NCBI GenBank assembly: GCA_964468645.1
Contig: CAYXUU010000028.1
Location: 15,523 to 79,522, forward strand
Direction: 5' to 3'
DNA: 64,000 nt
Source: JAIOZK01 sp964468645
Lineage (GTDB): Bacteria > Bacteroidota > Bacteroidia > Bacteroidales > JAIOZK01
Shown in pieces: positions 26,382 through 34,477 of the stretch; the stretch's first letter is position 1, and every line of letters starts with the position of its first letter. Below the pieces are notes generated by a model. The model saw nothing but the letters and a program-made list of their open reading frames with translations. It was not told the DNA's origin and did no database searches. Made by a program: the position numbers and the translations under genes.

Positions 26382-27314
26382 ATGAAAATATACAACGGAT
26401 TAGATGAATTTATCAATGTGAAGAATCCGGTGGTTACCATTGGTACTTTTGATGGTGTACACCTCGGGCATCAGAAAATCATTCAACGCATGGTTGATGA
26501 GGCCCGCATCCTGGATGGCGAAACCGTCCTGGTTACCTTTTACCCGCATCCCCGCCTGATTATTCATCCCGACAGCAAGAACCTTAAATTTATTAATACA
26601 CAGGAAAAAAAACTTGAAAGGATAGAAAAATCAGGAATTCAACACCTTGTAATTATTCCATTTACCAGGGAATTTTCAAAAACCACCTCTGAGGATTTCA
26701 TAAAAAACATTATTGTGGACAGTATCCACACAAAGAAACTTATCATAGGGTACGATCATCATTTTGGTAAAAACCGGGTGGGCGATTTTAATACGCTTTA
26801 TGACCTTGGCGCAAAATATGGTTTTGAAGTTGAAAAAATCCAGGCTCAGAGCATCAACAACCTGAATGTTAGTTCAACCAAGATAAGAATAGCGCTGGAA
26901 GAAGGAAAAGTGAAAATCGCCAACCAGTTGCTGGGCTATGATTATTCAATTACCGGCATGGTTGTGAGGGGTCAGAAGATAGGAAGGAAAATCGGTTTTC
27001 CCACTGCCAACATTCACCTGGGAGACGAATATAAACTAATAACCGCTATTGGTGTTTACGCCTGTGGTGTTTATTGCCGGGGAGAATATTATTGCGGCAT
27101 GGGTAATATTGGTGTAAGGCCGACAATTGACCATGGCGAACTGACGATAGAAGTTCATATCTTCAACTTCAACGAAGACATTTATGACGAAACAATTACC
27201 ATATCCTTCATTGACAGAATACGGGATGAGGTGAAATTTGAAAACCTTGAAAAACTTCGCCAGCAACTGATCATCGACAGGGAAAAGGTGAAAAAGATAC
27301 TTCACTGTCAATGA
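26382..27314 (+). CDS. ribF: Bifunctional riboflavin kinase / FAD synthetase RibF
   Basis: 310 aa. It converts riboflavin to FMN and then FAD. The N-terminal FMN adenylyltransferase domain has TIGTFDGVHLGHQ and the NVSSTKIR segment near 165. The C-terminal flavokinase domain shows GRKIGFPTANI and GVYACGVYCRGEYYCGMGNIGVRPT. Length and order are standard. Its last seven bases overlap the convergent GldH-like gene. Confidence 0.95.
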   Translation: MKIYNGLDEFINVKNPVVTIGTFDGVHLGHQKIIQRMVDEARILDGETVLVTFYPHPRLIIHPDSKNLKFINTQEKKLERIEKSGIQHLVIIPFTREFSKTTSEDFIKNIIVDSIHTKKLIIGYDHHFGKNRVGDFNTLYDLGAKYGFEVEKIQAQSINNLNVSSTKIRIALEEGKVKIANQLLGYDYSITGMVVRGQKIGRKIGFPTANIHLGDEYKLITAIGVYACGVYCRGEYYCGMGNIGVRPTIDHGELTIEVHIFNFNEDIYDETITISFIDRIRDEVKFENLEKLRQQLIIDREKVKKILHCQ

Positions 27315-27769
27315 TGCTCAACAAGTAATCCGATTTGAATCAGCCCTGCAGTTTCATACTTTTTCATTTCATTCTGAAACTCAATTATACAAATTCCTTT
27401 GGTATTAAATTTAAAATCGGGATAAAGCGGATACTTTATTTCGTAATAATCAGATTGATCAGCCCCCAGAAGATTACGATGCTGATCTTTTAATTTTATA
27501 TCGATTGAACGCCGACGTTGCTCGCCATCAGGACCTATTAATTCAGAATTAAATGACAGGGTCATCTGTGGAAAATCCCTGTTGTACCTGATGATCATAT
27601 AAACAGCATATGATCCGGAAATAGAATTGACATCGAATTCAAAAGGAAGTAATTTGAATTTATTCCATGATTGCTTTTCAAATGTATGGTATTCCTCGAA
27701 AACGGTTTGAGAGCCACAGGAGGTCAGTATAATAATCAGAAATATTAATATAACTTTGAGCCTTTTCAT
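27308..27769 (-). CDS. GldH-like lipoprotein
   Basis: 153 aa from the ATG at 27767-27769, which directly precedes the signal MKRLKVILIFLIIILTSC (lipobox Cys18). The longer frame to 27862 lacks a proper signal and would run into the divergent RNase H gene. The pattern after the Cys (FEEYHTFEKQSWNKF, a YAVYMIIRYNRDFP strand, LLGADQSD near the middle, GLIQIGLLVEHH at the end) resembles the gliding-motility lipoprotein GldH. Non-gliding Bacteroidota also have such genes. Moderate certainty. Confidence 0.6.
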   Translation of the reverse strand: MKRLKVILIFLIIILTSCGSQTVFEEYHTFEKQSWNKFKLLPFEFDVNSISGSYAVYMIIRYNRDFPQMTLSFNSELIGPDGEQRRRSIDIKLKDQHRNLLGADQSDYYEIKYPLYPDFKFNTKGICIIEFQNEMKKYETAGLIQIGLLVEHH

Positions 27770-27850
27770 TTTAATACACGTATAGTTTTGTATTATTTTA
27801 GATGATGAAGTAAAGATAAAGGAATAATCCAATTTAGTTTTAATAATCGG

Positions 27851-28480
27851 ATGGGAAAGCAAAAATATTATGTTGTCTGGGAAGGAACCAAAACAGGCAT
27901 ATTTAAAAGCTGGAAGGAATGTGAAACATCCGTGAAGGGATATGTGGGTGCAAAATTTAAATCATTCAACAATGTTGAATTTGCAAAGCTGGCATATGAA
28001 ATAGGGCCTACAGCAAATATATGGGATAAGATAACTGAACGGCAATACCAGGCTTTGGGCAAGAAAATCAATTTACCTGTTTTAAACAGCCTGAGTGTTG
28101 ATGCAGCTTGCAGTGGAAACCCCGGCGTCATGGAATACAGGGGTGTTTATACAAGAACGTCAACTCTTATTTTTGCCCAGGGACCATTTGAAGAAGCAAC
28201 TGTAAATCTAGGTGAGTTTCTGGCCATTGTTCATGGCCTGGCCCAACTTGGAAAAAGCAGGGAACATATGCCGATATACACCGATTCACGTACGGCAATG
28301 AAATGGATCAACGACAAAAAAGTTAACACAAAACTGGAGCGGTCTGCAAACAATAAAAAAGTATTTGGTTATGTTGATCGGGCTCTTGTTTGGCTGAAAA
28401 GTCATACCTATACCAACCAGATATTTAAATGGGACACCGAAAACTGGGGTGAAATACCGGCTGATTTTGGCAGAAAATGA
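27851..28480 (+). CDS. rnhA: Ribonuclease H1 with viroplasmin N-terminal domain
   Basis: 209 aa. The first 45 residues form a viroplasmin-like RNA/DNA-hybrid-binding domain (YYVVWEGTKTGIFKSWKEC, VEFAKLAYE). The RNase H domain (about 75-205) has the catalytic acids in LSVDAACSGNPG, LGEFLAIVHGL and YTDSRTAMKW and ends DTENWGEIPADFGRK. It removes RNA from RNA:DNA hybrids. Confidence 0.92.
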   Translation: MGKQKYYVVWEGTKTGIFKSWKECETSVKGYVGAKFKSFNNVEFAKLAYEIGPTANIWDKITERQYQALGKKINLPVLNSLSVDAACSGNPGVMEYRGVYTRTSTLIFAQGPFEEATVNLGEFLAIVHGLAQLGKSREHMPIYTDSRTAMKWINDKKVNTKLERSANNKKVFGYVDRALVWLKSHTYTNQIFKWDTENWGEIPADFGRK

Positions 28481-28502
28481 AATTGCATAACAATGTTTGC
28501 TA

Positions 28503-28616
28503 ATTCCCAAATCACAAAATTCAAAACCCCAAAGCTTAACTCGCAAACTGTTTTGGTGATTGGTTATTGGGTTTTGAAATTTATTTGTTATTTGGGATTT
28601 GTAGTTTGGAATTTAC
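28503..28616. repeat. Imperfect palindrome, AATCCCAAA family
   Basis: Left arm around TTCCCAAATCACAAAATTC (from 28504) and right arm ending TTATTTGGGATTTG (to about 28601) are imperfect inverted repeats, with CAAAACCC / GGGTTTTG matching in the inner part. It fills the space between rnhA and the convergent histidine kinase gene. Confidence 0.65.
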
Positions 28617-28625
28617 AGGTTCGGA

Positions 28626-30134
28626 CTAGCCTTTATGTAGCACTATCCTGAAAGTGGTTCCGTTGTCAATGGATGAAGATTTAACAAAGATTTTCCCTTT
28701 GTGATAATCCTTAATAATGCGTTGAGAGAGCGTTAGGCCAAGCCCCCATCCCCGTTTTTTACTTGTAAAGCCAGGGTCAAATACGCTTTTGTATTTTGAT
28801 TTGGAAATACCTTTTCCGGTATCGGCAAAATCGATAAAAAGATTATGTGGTTCTTCGATAATATCAATAGTAACAACACCATTTCCGCCCATGGCATCAA
28901 TAGCATTTTTACAAAGATTCTCAATGACCCACTCAAAAAGATGGAGGTTTAAGGGAATAATAATCTTGTAATCAATTGCCGGGGAAATTTTGAATGTAAC
29001 CTTCTTGGGAGATCTTGACTTCATATATGAAATCGTATCATAAATGACCTTAACAATATCATGCTCTTCCAGTTTTGGCATTGAACCAATTTTTGAAAAC
29101 CGGTCTGTTATTTTTTCCAGTCTGTCAACATCTTTCTCAATTTCAACAATAGCCTCATCTTCAATGTTCTTCATCTTTAATAATTCAAGCCAGGCCATAA
29201 TGGATGAAAGCGGCGTACCGATCTGATGTGCTGTTTCTTTTGACATACCCACCCATACACGGTTTTGTTCCGCCCGGCGGGCACTGCTGAACAGGAAATA
29301 GGCAATTAAAATAAAAAGGGTAATAATGGCAATCTGGATATAGGGAAAGAATTGAATCTGGGTAAGCAACCAGGAGCTTTTATAAAATATATAGGTCTGG
29401 CCCTGTTCAGGTAATTCCAGCTCAATGGGCAGGTTTTCATTTTTCATATCGGATAATACCCTGGCAACATAAGCAGAATCTTCCATTTTTGTTGAATCGA
29501 TATTACCAAAGGCAAGCATCTGCTTCATTGAGCTGTCGGTAACAATAACCGGTACAGAGGCAGAGTTTGTTACAACCTCTGAAAAAAACGATTGTATCAG
29601 ATCATTTAAAACAAGGCGTAATTCCGAATAAATAAGTGATTCCTGATAATACAGAAAAATATTTTTATTTGCATAGTAATTGATCTCAATAGGGGGAAAT
29701 TCGGAAAATTCTTTCTTGAGCTCGCGATTGAAATAATGAATGGAATCATCTCCAAAGTCATAATTGACAAAACTGGTAATGGTATCATTTTCATCAGTTA
29801 ATACCACCGGAATGGTTGTATTGTTTTTAATGATGTCAATATAAAAAGTAAGGTCTCCCATGTATTCATTGCTTCCAACAATCTTATATGCCCCCGCAAG
29901 GATCTCGGCTCTTTTCTGCTCCTCGGCCCTGATCTGATCGAAGAATTCTTCAGTATATTTAACAAGCTTGGCTTTCCTCTGAATTGCATCGGCCCAGATA
30001 GTAACATCGGCGCGCTCATCTTTTGCGAACTGGTTAACTATGATATTGGTATACCATAAAGAAATTCCAACAATGCCTACTGCTGCTCCAAATAATGCAA
30101 ACTTCCATCGTTTCTTTCTGATGTATATATTCAC
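28626..30134 (-). CDS. Membrane sensor histidine kinase
   Basis: 502 aa. Two membrane helices (about 12-32 and 262-284) bracket a 230-residue extracytoplasmic sensor region. The phosphoacceptor motif is ETAHQIGTPLSSIMAWLE, followed by N box ENLCKNAIDAM, G1 DTGKGIS and G2 RGWGLGLTLS. HQIGTPLSS is the form of H box common in Bacteroidota kinases of this type. No response regulator gene is adjacent, so signal and target are unknown. Confidence 0.9.
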   Translation of the reverse strand: MNIYIRKKRWKFALFGAAVGIVGISLWYTNIIVNQFAKDERADVTIWADAIQRKAKLVKYTEEFFDQIRAEEQKRAEILAGAYKIVGSNEYMGDLTFYIDIIKNNTTIPVVLTDENDTITSFVNYDFGDDSIHYFNRELKKEFSEFPPIEINYYANKNIFLYYQESLIYSELRLVLNDLIQSFFSEVVTNSASVPVIVTDSSMKQMLAFGNIDSTKMEDSAYVARVLSDMKNENLPIELELPEQGQTYIFYKSSWLLTQIQFFPYIQIAIITLFILIAYFLFSSARRAEQNRVWVGMSKETAHQIGTPLSSIMAWLELLKMKNIEDEAIVEIEKDVDRLEKITDRFSKIGSMPKLEEHDIVKVIYDTISYMKSRSPKKVTFKISPAIDYKIIIPLNLHLFEWVIENLCKNAIDAMGGNGVVTIDIIEEPHNLFIDFADTGKGISKSKYKSVFDPGFTSKKRGWGLGLTLSQRIIKDYHKGKIFVKSSSIDNGTTFRIVLHKG

Positions 30135-30179
30135 GGCCCGTCCGTTTAATGTTTGTTTTTTAACGTTTTAGATGGAATT

Positions 30180-31061
30180 TTATTCCTCGCCGAGCAATAA
30201 CTCTCTGGCTTTTTGTATTTCGGCTTTTTGTTGTTTGGATACTTTCGGAAAATGTAAATCCAGGGATATTAATTTATTAACAATGATATCACATACAGCA
30301 GCACGCATAAACCACTTTTTGTTTGCCGGAATTACATACCAGGGCGCCTGCTTTGTTGATGTGTGTTTAAGCATTTCTTCATAAGCATGCATATAGTCAC
30401 CCCAGAAAGGCCGTTCTTTGAAGTCGTTTACAGAAATTTTCCAATTCTTGTCCGGATCGTCTATCCTGCTGAGAAAACGATTCTTCTGCTCCTCTTTTGA
30501 TAAATTCAGGAAAAACTTCAGGACAATAATACCATTGTTTTCGAGGTATTGTTCAAAGTTGTTGATGTCGGTATAACGCTCCTCCCAGAATTTGCCATTG
30601 TTCTTAACTTTATGGGGCAGGTTCGGGATCTTTTGTTTGTATTTTAAAATATCTGTATGAACCCTTACCACAAGCACTTCTTCATAATATGACCTGTTAA
30701 AAATGCCTATTTTACCCCTTTCGGGAAGCTCTTTAAAACATCGCCACAGAAATCCATGATCAAGCTCTTCCTCAGAAGGGGCTCTAAAACTCTTTACATG
30801 ACAGCCCTGGGGATTAACCCCTGACATCACATGTTTTATTGTCCCGTCTTTGCCAGCAGCATCCATAGCCTGAAAAATAATCAATAAGGCATATTTATTA
30901 TAGGCGTATAGTTTCTCATGAAGCTTTCTGAGTTTTTTAATACCACTTTCAAGATATGATGTAGCCTCTGGTTTGGTTGTAAACATCTCCGTATAATCCG
31001 GATCAAAGTCTTTTAAACTTTTGCTATTGTCGTACGGGAACATAAAATCATCTGATAACAT
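30180..31061 (-). CDS. PPK2-family polyphosphate:nucleotide phosphotransferase
   Basis: 293 aa from the ATG at 31059-31061 (alternative ATG at 31041-31043). It transfers phosphate between polyphosphate and AMP, ADP or GDP. Walker A is IFQAMDAAGKDGTIKHVMSG, followed by FRAPSEEELDHGFLWR, the Walker B segment GKIGIFNRSYYEEVLVVRVH, and the lid RFLSRIDDPDKNWKIS. Single-domain PPK2 class. Class assignment (AMP or ADP acceptor) is not possible by eye. Confidence 0.92.
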   Translation of the reverse strand: MLSDDFMFPYDNSKSLKDFDPDYTEMFTTKPEATSYLESGIKKLRKLHEKLYAYNKYALLIIFQAMDAAGKDGTIKHVMSGVNPQGCHVKSFRAPSEEELDHGFLWRCFKELPERGKIGIFNRSYYEEVLVVRVHTDILKYKQKIPNLPHKVKNNGKFWEERYTDINNFEQYLENNGIIVLKFFLNLSKEEQKNRFLSRIDDPDKNWKISVNDFKERPFWGDYMHAYEEMLKHTSTKQAPWYVIPANKKWFMRAAVCDIIVNKLISLDLHFPKVSKQQKAEIQKARELLLGEE

Positions 31062-31263
31062 AATTGTATATTTTAAGATTTTATCAAAATTAATGAAATA
31101 TAAGAACATGAATACACACAAATGATTCATGCTTAATTTTGAATTATTATTTCTCTTTAATATAAGGGAAACAGAACACAGATCGTTAGGATTGTTATAA
31201 TAGATTGTGAATTGACTTTTCGATATGGTCGCTTAGGTCGCCATGTCGCCATACTGTCTCATG

Positions 31264-32445
31264 CTAATCCGGAGCGATGAAATATTCATGGTTATCCCCG
31301 AATTTCACAAGGTAACCACGCATATATCCCCCCTGTTTATTATTGAGTGAGATATACCAGACCCCTTCTTTAGTGCTGCTCCCATTTTTAGCCAGCAGAT
31401 CGGCGTAACCATCCCCATTAAAGTCACCGGTAAATATCAGGAAATCATGCAGGTATCCCGAAGCGTGGGGTTCAAACCTGATGTTGGTTCTCTCCTTATA
31501 ATCTCCATGCCCTTTGTTTATTGAAACATACCATCCAGCTGAATCAATACTGGTATTTTTGAAAAAGATGTCCCCTAATCCGTCGCCATTAAAATCGCCG
31601 GTAAACCGATTACCACCTACTGTAATCAGGTCAATGCTATCTGCCAAATGATAACTCATCGGTTGTTTGAAGTTACCTGTACTATCATTCAAAGCTATAA
31701 AGGTTTGTCCTTTTTTGTTGCCGGAGAGATGAGACATGATAATATCATCAAAGCCGTCCATATTGTAATCATCTACCAGGTAGCCCTTACAATCAAAATA
31801 CAGAATAATATCGATCTTTCTGCTCAGGGTAAATGGGGCGCTTACGGGCAGAGGATGTAATATGCCTGATTGGTTATATTGTCCGGCAAAATCACGATAT
31901 TTCTTTTTTGGCAGCTCTACAATTATTCCATCGATTAAGCTGCTGTTATTGTCCCGCATGATTTCGGATATTTTTCCATCGTACATTTCAACCAGCTCAC
32001 CAATCTGATAGATTCTTAAATCCATCTTTTTATATTTTGTCATTTCCGATTCGGGGCCCTTGCTTCGTTTTGCCTCAACAGGAAGATATTGTGTATAGAT
32101 ACGGCCCGGTTGAAAATAACTTTCGGGAATTACCAGGTAAACAAAAGCCAGTATAACAGCAGCCACTGCAATAGTTTTGGCCCAGATGGGAATTGTACGC
32201 ACAGAGATTTCTTTACCTGCGGGTTTTTGTTCGAGAGCCCTGAGAACATTTGCCTCGATATCACCGGGAGCCTTTTGCCTGTCAAGATTATTTATGATGG
32301 TTGTATAGTTTTTAAGTTCATCAAACTTCTTCCGGCATCCCTGGCACCTCAACAAATGTTCTTCAACTTTCTGCTTCTGGTTTTGATCAAGAAGACCATC
32401 AACATATTCCGAAAGCTTATATTGTATATTTTTACACCGCATCAT
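31264..32445 (-). CDS. Anti-sigma factor with zinc finger, one membrane helix and periplasmic FG-GAP repeats
   Basis: 393 aa. Residues 30-37 hold the zinc-finger anti-sigma motif HLLRCQGC (Hx3Cx2C). A single membrane helix spans about 87-106. The extracytoplasmic part (about 110-393) contains three VCBS/FG-GAP calcium loops: DDYNMDGFDDIIM, TGDFNGDGLGDIFF and TGDFNGDGYADLLA. The start overlaps the sigma stop by four bases (ATGA), as expected for a sigma/anti-sigma pair. A calcium-binding propeller-type sensor on an anti-sigma factor is unusual. Confidence 0.85.
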   Translation of the reverse strand: MMRCKNIQYKLSEYVDGLLDQNQKQKVEEHLLRCQGCRKKFDELKNYTTIINNLDRQKAPGDIEANVLRALEQKPAGKEISVRTIPIWAKTIAVAAVILAFVYLVIPESYFQPGRIYTQYLPVEAKRSKGPESEMTKYKKMDLRIYQIGELVEMYDGKISEIMRDNNSSLIDGIIVELPKKKYRDFAGQYNQSGILHPLPVSAPFTLSRKIDIILYFDCKGYLVDDYNMDGFDDIIMSHLSGNKKGQTFIALNDSTGNFKQPMSYHLADSIDLITVGGNRFTGDFNGDGLGDIFFKNTSIDSAGWYVSINKGHGDYKERTNIRFEPHASGYLHDFLIFTGDFNGDGYADLLAKNGSSTKEGVWYISLNNKQGGYMRGYLVKFGDNHEYFIAPD

Positions 32446-32999
32446 AAGTTTTGTTTTTTGAGGATCTCAGCTACTTTGTACCTTGCCCGGGCAAGTGTTG
32501 ATTTAACCGTACCAGACTTCAAATGGGTAATTTCAGCGATCTCATCATAGTTTTTGCCATCGATATCCCGCAATATCAAAACAGTTTTTTGTATTCCCTT
32601 GAGCAAATTAATGGCACTGTAAACCAATTCCTCCATCTCTTTGTTCAGGGTGATCTTTTCAGGGGATAATATGTCTGTTGTACGATGATGCTGAAGCGCA
32701 TCAGCACCATTGGTAAGCTGCTTTTGCCTGTAATATTTTGTCTTTACCGTATTCTTGCAATGATTTACCATAAGCCGGTATAACCAGGTTGAAAATTTGG
32801 AATCGAATCGAAAAGACCCGAGATTTTCAAAAGCCTTAATAAATATTTCCTGTGTACAATCATCAGCATCTTCATAATTTCCAAGCCATGCATAACAAAA
32901 GTTAAAAACCTGATCTTTATATTTCGTCATCAGGTTTCCAAAAGCCTTTTTATCCCCATTTGCCAGAAACTGTTTTATATGCTCGGCGTCCCGATCCAT
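32442..32999 (-). CDS. ECF-type RNA polymerase sigma factor
   Basis: 185 aa. Region 2 runs from about 13 to 80 (DADDCTQEIFIKAFENLGSF, FSTWLYRLMVNHCKN). Region 4 is at about 125-180 (LRDIDGKNYDEIAEITHLKS, GTVKSTLARARYKV). No region 1.1 or 3, so group 4. It is presumably held inactive by the zinc-finger protein encoded directly downstream. Its regulon cannot be read from the window. Confidence 0.94.
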   Translation of the reverse strand: MDRDAEHIKQFLANGDKKAFGNLMTKYKDQVFNFCYAWLGNYEDADDCTQEIFIKAFENLGSFRFDSKFSTWLYRLMVNHCKNTVKTKYYRQKQLTNGADALQHHRTTDILSPEKITLNKEMEELVYSAINLLKGIQKTVLILRDIDGKNYDEIAEITHLKSGTVKSTLARARYKVAEILKKQNL

Positions 33000-33089
33000 T
33001 AATTATACACTGGTATTTGTTAGATAAAGTTAACAATAAATGTTTTCAAAAAACCTATAGATCCTGACACAAATCATCTTATAAAAATA

Positions 33090-33242
33090 CAAATAGCAAG
33101 TACCAAATAACAAATAACTTGCCTGACGGCAGTCAGGAATCCAAAAGTCAAAATTTCAATGACCAAAACAGTTATATAGTAAGGGTTTGGAGTTTTGAAA
33201 TTGGTTATTGATGCTTAATTGAGATTTGGTGCTTGTCATTTG
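33090..33242. repeat. Imperfect palindrome, AATCCCAAA/CACCAAAT family
   Basis: Left arm begins CAAATAGCAAGTACCAAATA (33090) and right arm ends GATTTGGTGCTTGTCATTTG (33223-33242). The inner words CAAAATTTCAA / TTTTGAAATTGG also pair. The right arm runs into the end of the serpin-like gene and supplies its last codons and stop. Confidence 0.65.
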
Positions 33243-34309
33243 TTATTTCTACCAATCATAATTTCGGGATTGGCTACCCACATTGCAAAATAAGGTTGAT
33301 TCGAACCCTTCTTTTTCATATAAAGCAGAAACGGCCTGTCGAACAAATACCGCCCGTCACAGGGTCCCTTTTTTAGCACAATCACTGCTTCCGATGTTGT
33401 TTTTGCCCCGCTTTCATCAAGCGAGAAATTAATTTCCTGATCAGCCACAGCAAAGAAATATCTTTCAAAACCATCATTGGCAAGGTGTTTTCCCAATAGC
33501 TCATCATACGATTTATTTACAGATACTTTTAGTTTTGGAACAACAAGCACATCGCCATCATTCAGGGATGCAGGATTGGAATTCGATATTCTTTCCTCCA
33601 CTGTCCTTATCGTTTCGCCCAATGTTTTCATCAGGGGTACTTTTGCCAGGTATAATTCATTCTCGTCGGAAATCCCATTAAGTTTCAGAATAAAATTATT
33701 ACAACCCTGGTTATCATAGATTTCAACCTGATCCCGAATTCGCTTACCCGACCTGGTATTATCTTTATCCCCAATACCGAAACAAACCACATCTGTTCTG
33801 TCCCTGTTTACAAAAAACGGGTAAAGATTTTTATGTTCTTCAAAGGGGTATTTGAAACCGATCCCTTCATTAAAATAAGAGAAACATATAATATTGTCAT
33901 TAAGGTCTTCATATTCAGCCAGCCCGGGTTTGCCGATATTGAATTTCCTTTTTAAGTCTTTGTTGATTTCTTCAACAATACCATCTTCGACCAATCCGCC
34001 TTTTGCCAGAAAATCATCATTCACAATAATGCCAGAAGAAGCCTTGTTAAATTGCGGTGTTAGCGAAACAGGTTTTTGTAACCTGATATCCCCCCCGATA
34101 ATATCATCTTTTAATAATTTCCAAGCCATCAGGAAGGTGGAGGTGAATACGGTGTTTTGATCCGGTTCAATTCTTTCATCCAGGTGTGCTATTACCATGG
34201 TGTTCTGAAGTTTGTTTTCTTTTTTCGGATCAATAGATTTGAACGATAACGATAAACCCGTTAAAACAGTCATGGATACCAGTATCCTTAATTTAGTTTT
34301 TGTCTTCAT
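33236..34309 (-). CDS. Secreted serpin-like protein
   Basis: 357 aa with a signal or single helix at residues 6-22. The C-terminal third follows the serpin pattern: VLVVPKLKVSVNKSYDELLG, then INFSLDESGAKTTSEA at the hinge (Gly301), and the C-terminal DRPFLLYM...FAMWVANPEI, matching the serpin FL-F-I / GRVVNP end. Hinge to DRPF is 22 residues, the same as in alpha-1-antitrypsin, so a full-length reactive loop is present. The hinge AKTTSE is not the usual TEAAAA, so inhibition of proteases is uncertain. The earlier part aligns more loosely. Function is inferred from pattern only. Confidence 0.6.
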   Translation of the reverse strand: MKTKTKLRILVSMTVLTGLSLSFKSIDPKKENKLQNTMVIAHLDERIEPDQNTVFTSTFLMAWKLLKDDIIGGDIRLQKPVSLTPQFNKASSGIIVNDDFLAKGGLVEDGIVEEINKDLKRKFNIGKPGLAEYEDLNDNIICFSYFNEGIGFKYPFEEHKNLYPFFVNRDRTDVVCFGIGDKDNTRSGKRIRDQVEIYDNQGCNNFILKLNGISDENELYLAKVPLMKTLGETIRTVEERISNSNPASLNDGDVLVVPKLKVSVNKSYDELLGKHLANDGFERYFFAVADQEINFSLDESGAKTTSEAVIVLKKGPCDGRYLFDRPFLLYMKKKGSNQPYFAMWVANPEIMIGRNNK

Positions 34310-34477
34310 GTTAATGCGATTTTATTGATAAATTTACCCTTTGGACAAAATTGTTTTCTGAAAGTTCCACTTACCTGAAACTTTTAAATAGTCTCCTTAA
34401 ACTGATTTAACCTTTGAATAAATAATGATCTGATGTATCTTTATACGAAGCAAACCAAACCATTATTAATTTTCTTG

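Noticed and set aside
27770..27862. Extended N-terminus of the GldH-like gene
   Set aside because: The extension removes a perfect lipoprotein signal from the N-terminus and overlaps the divergent rnhA start.
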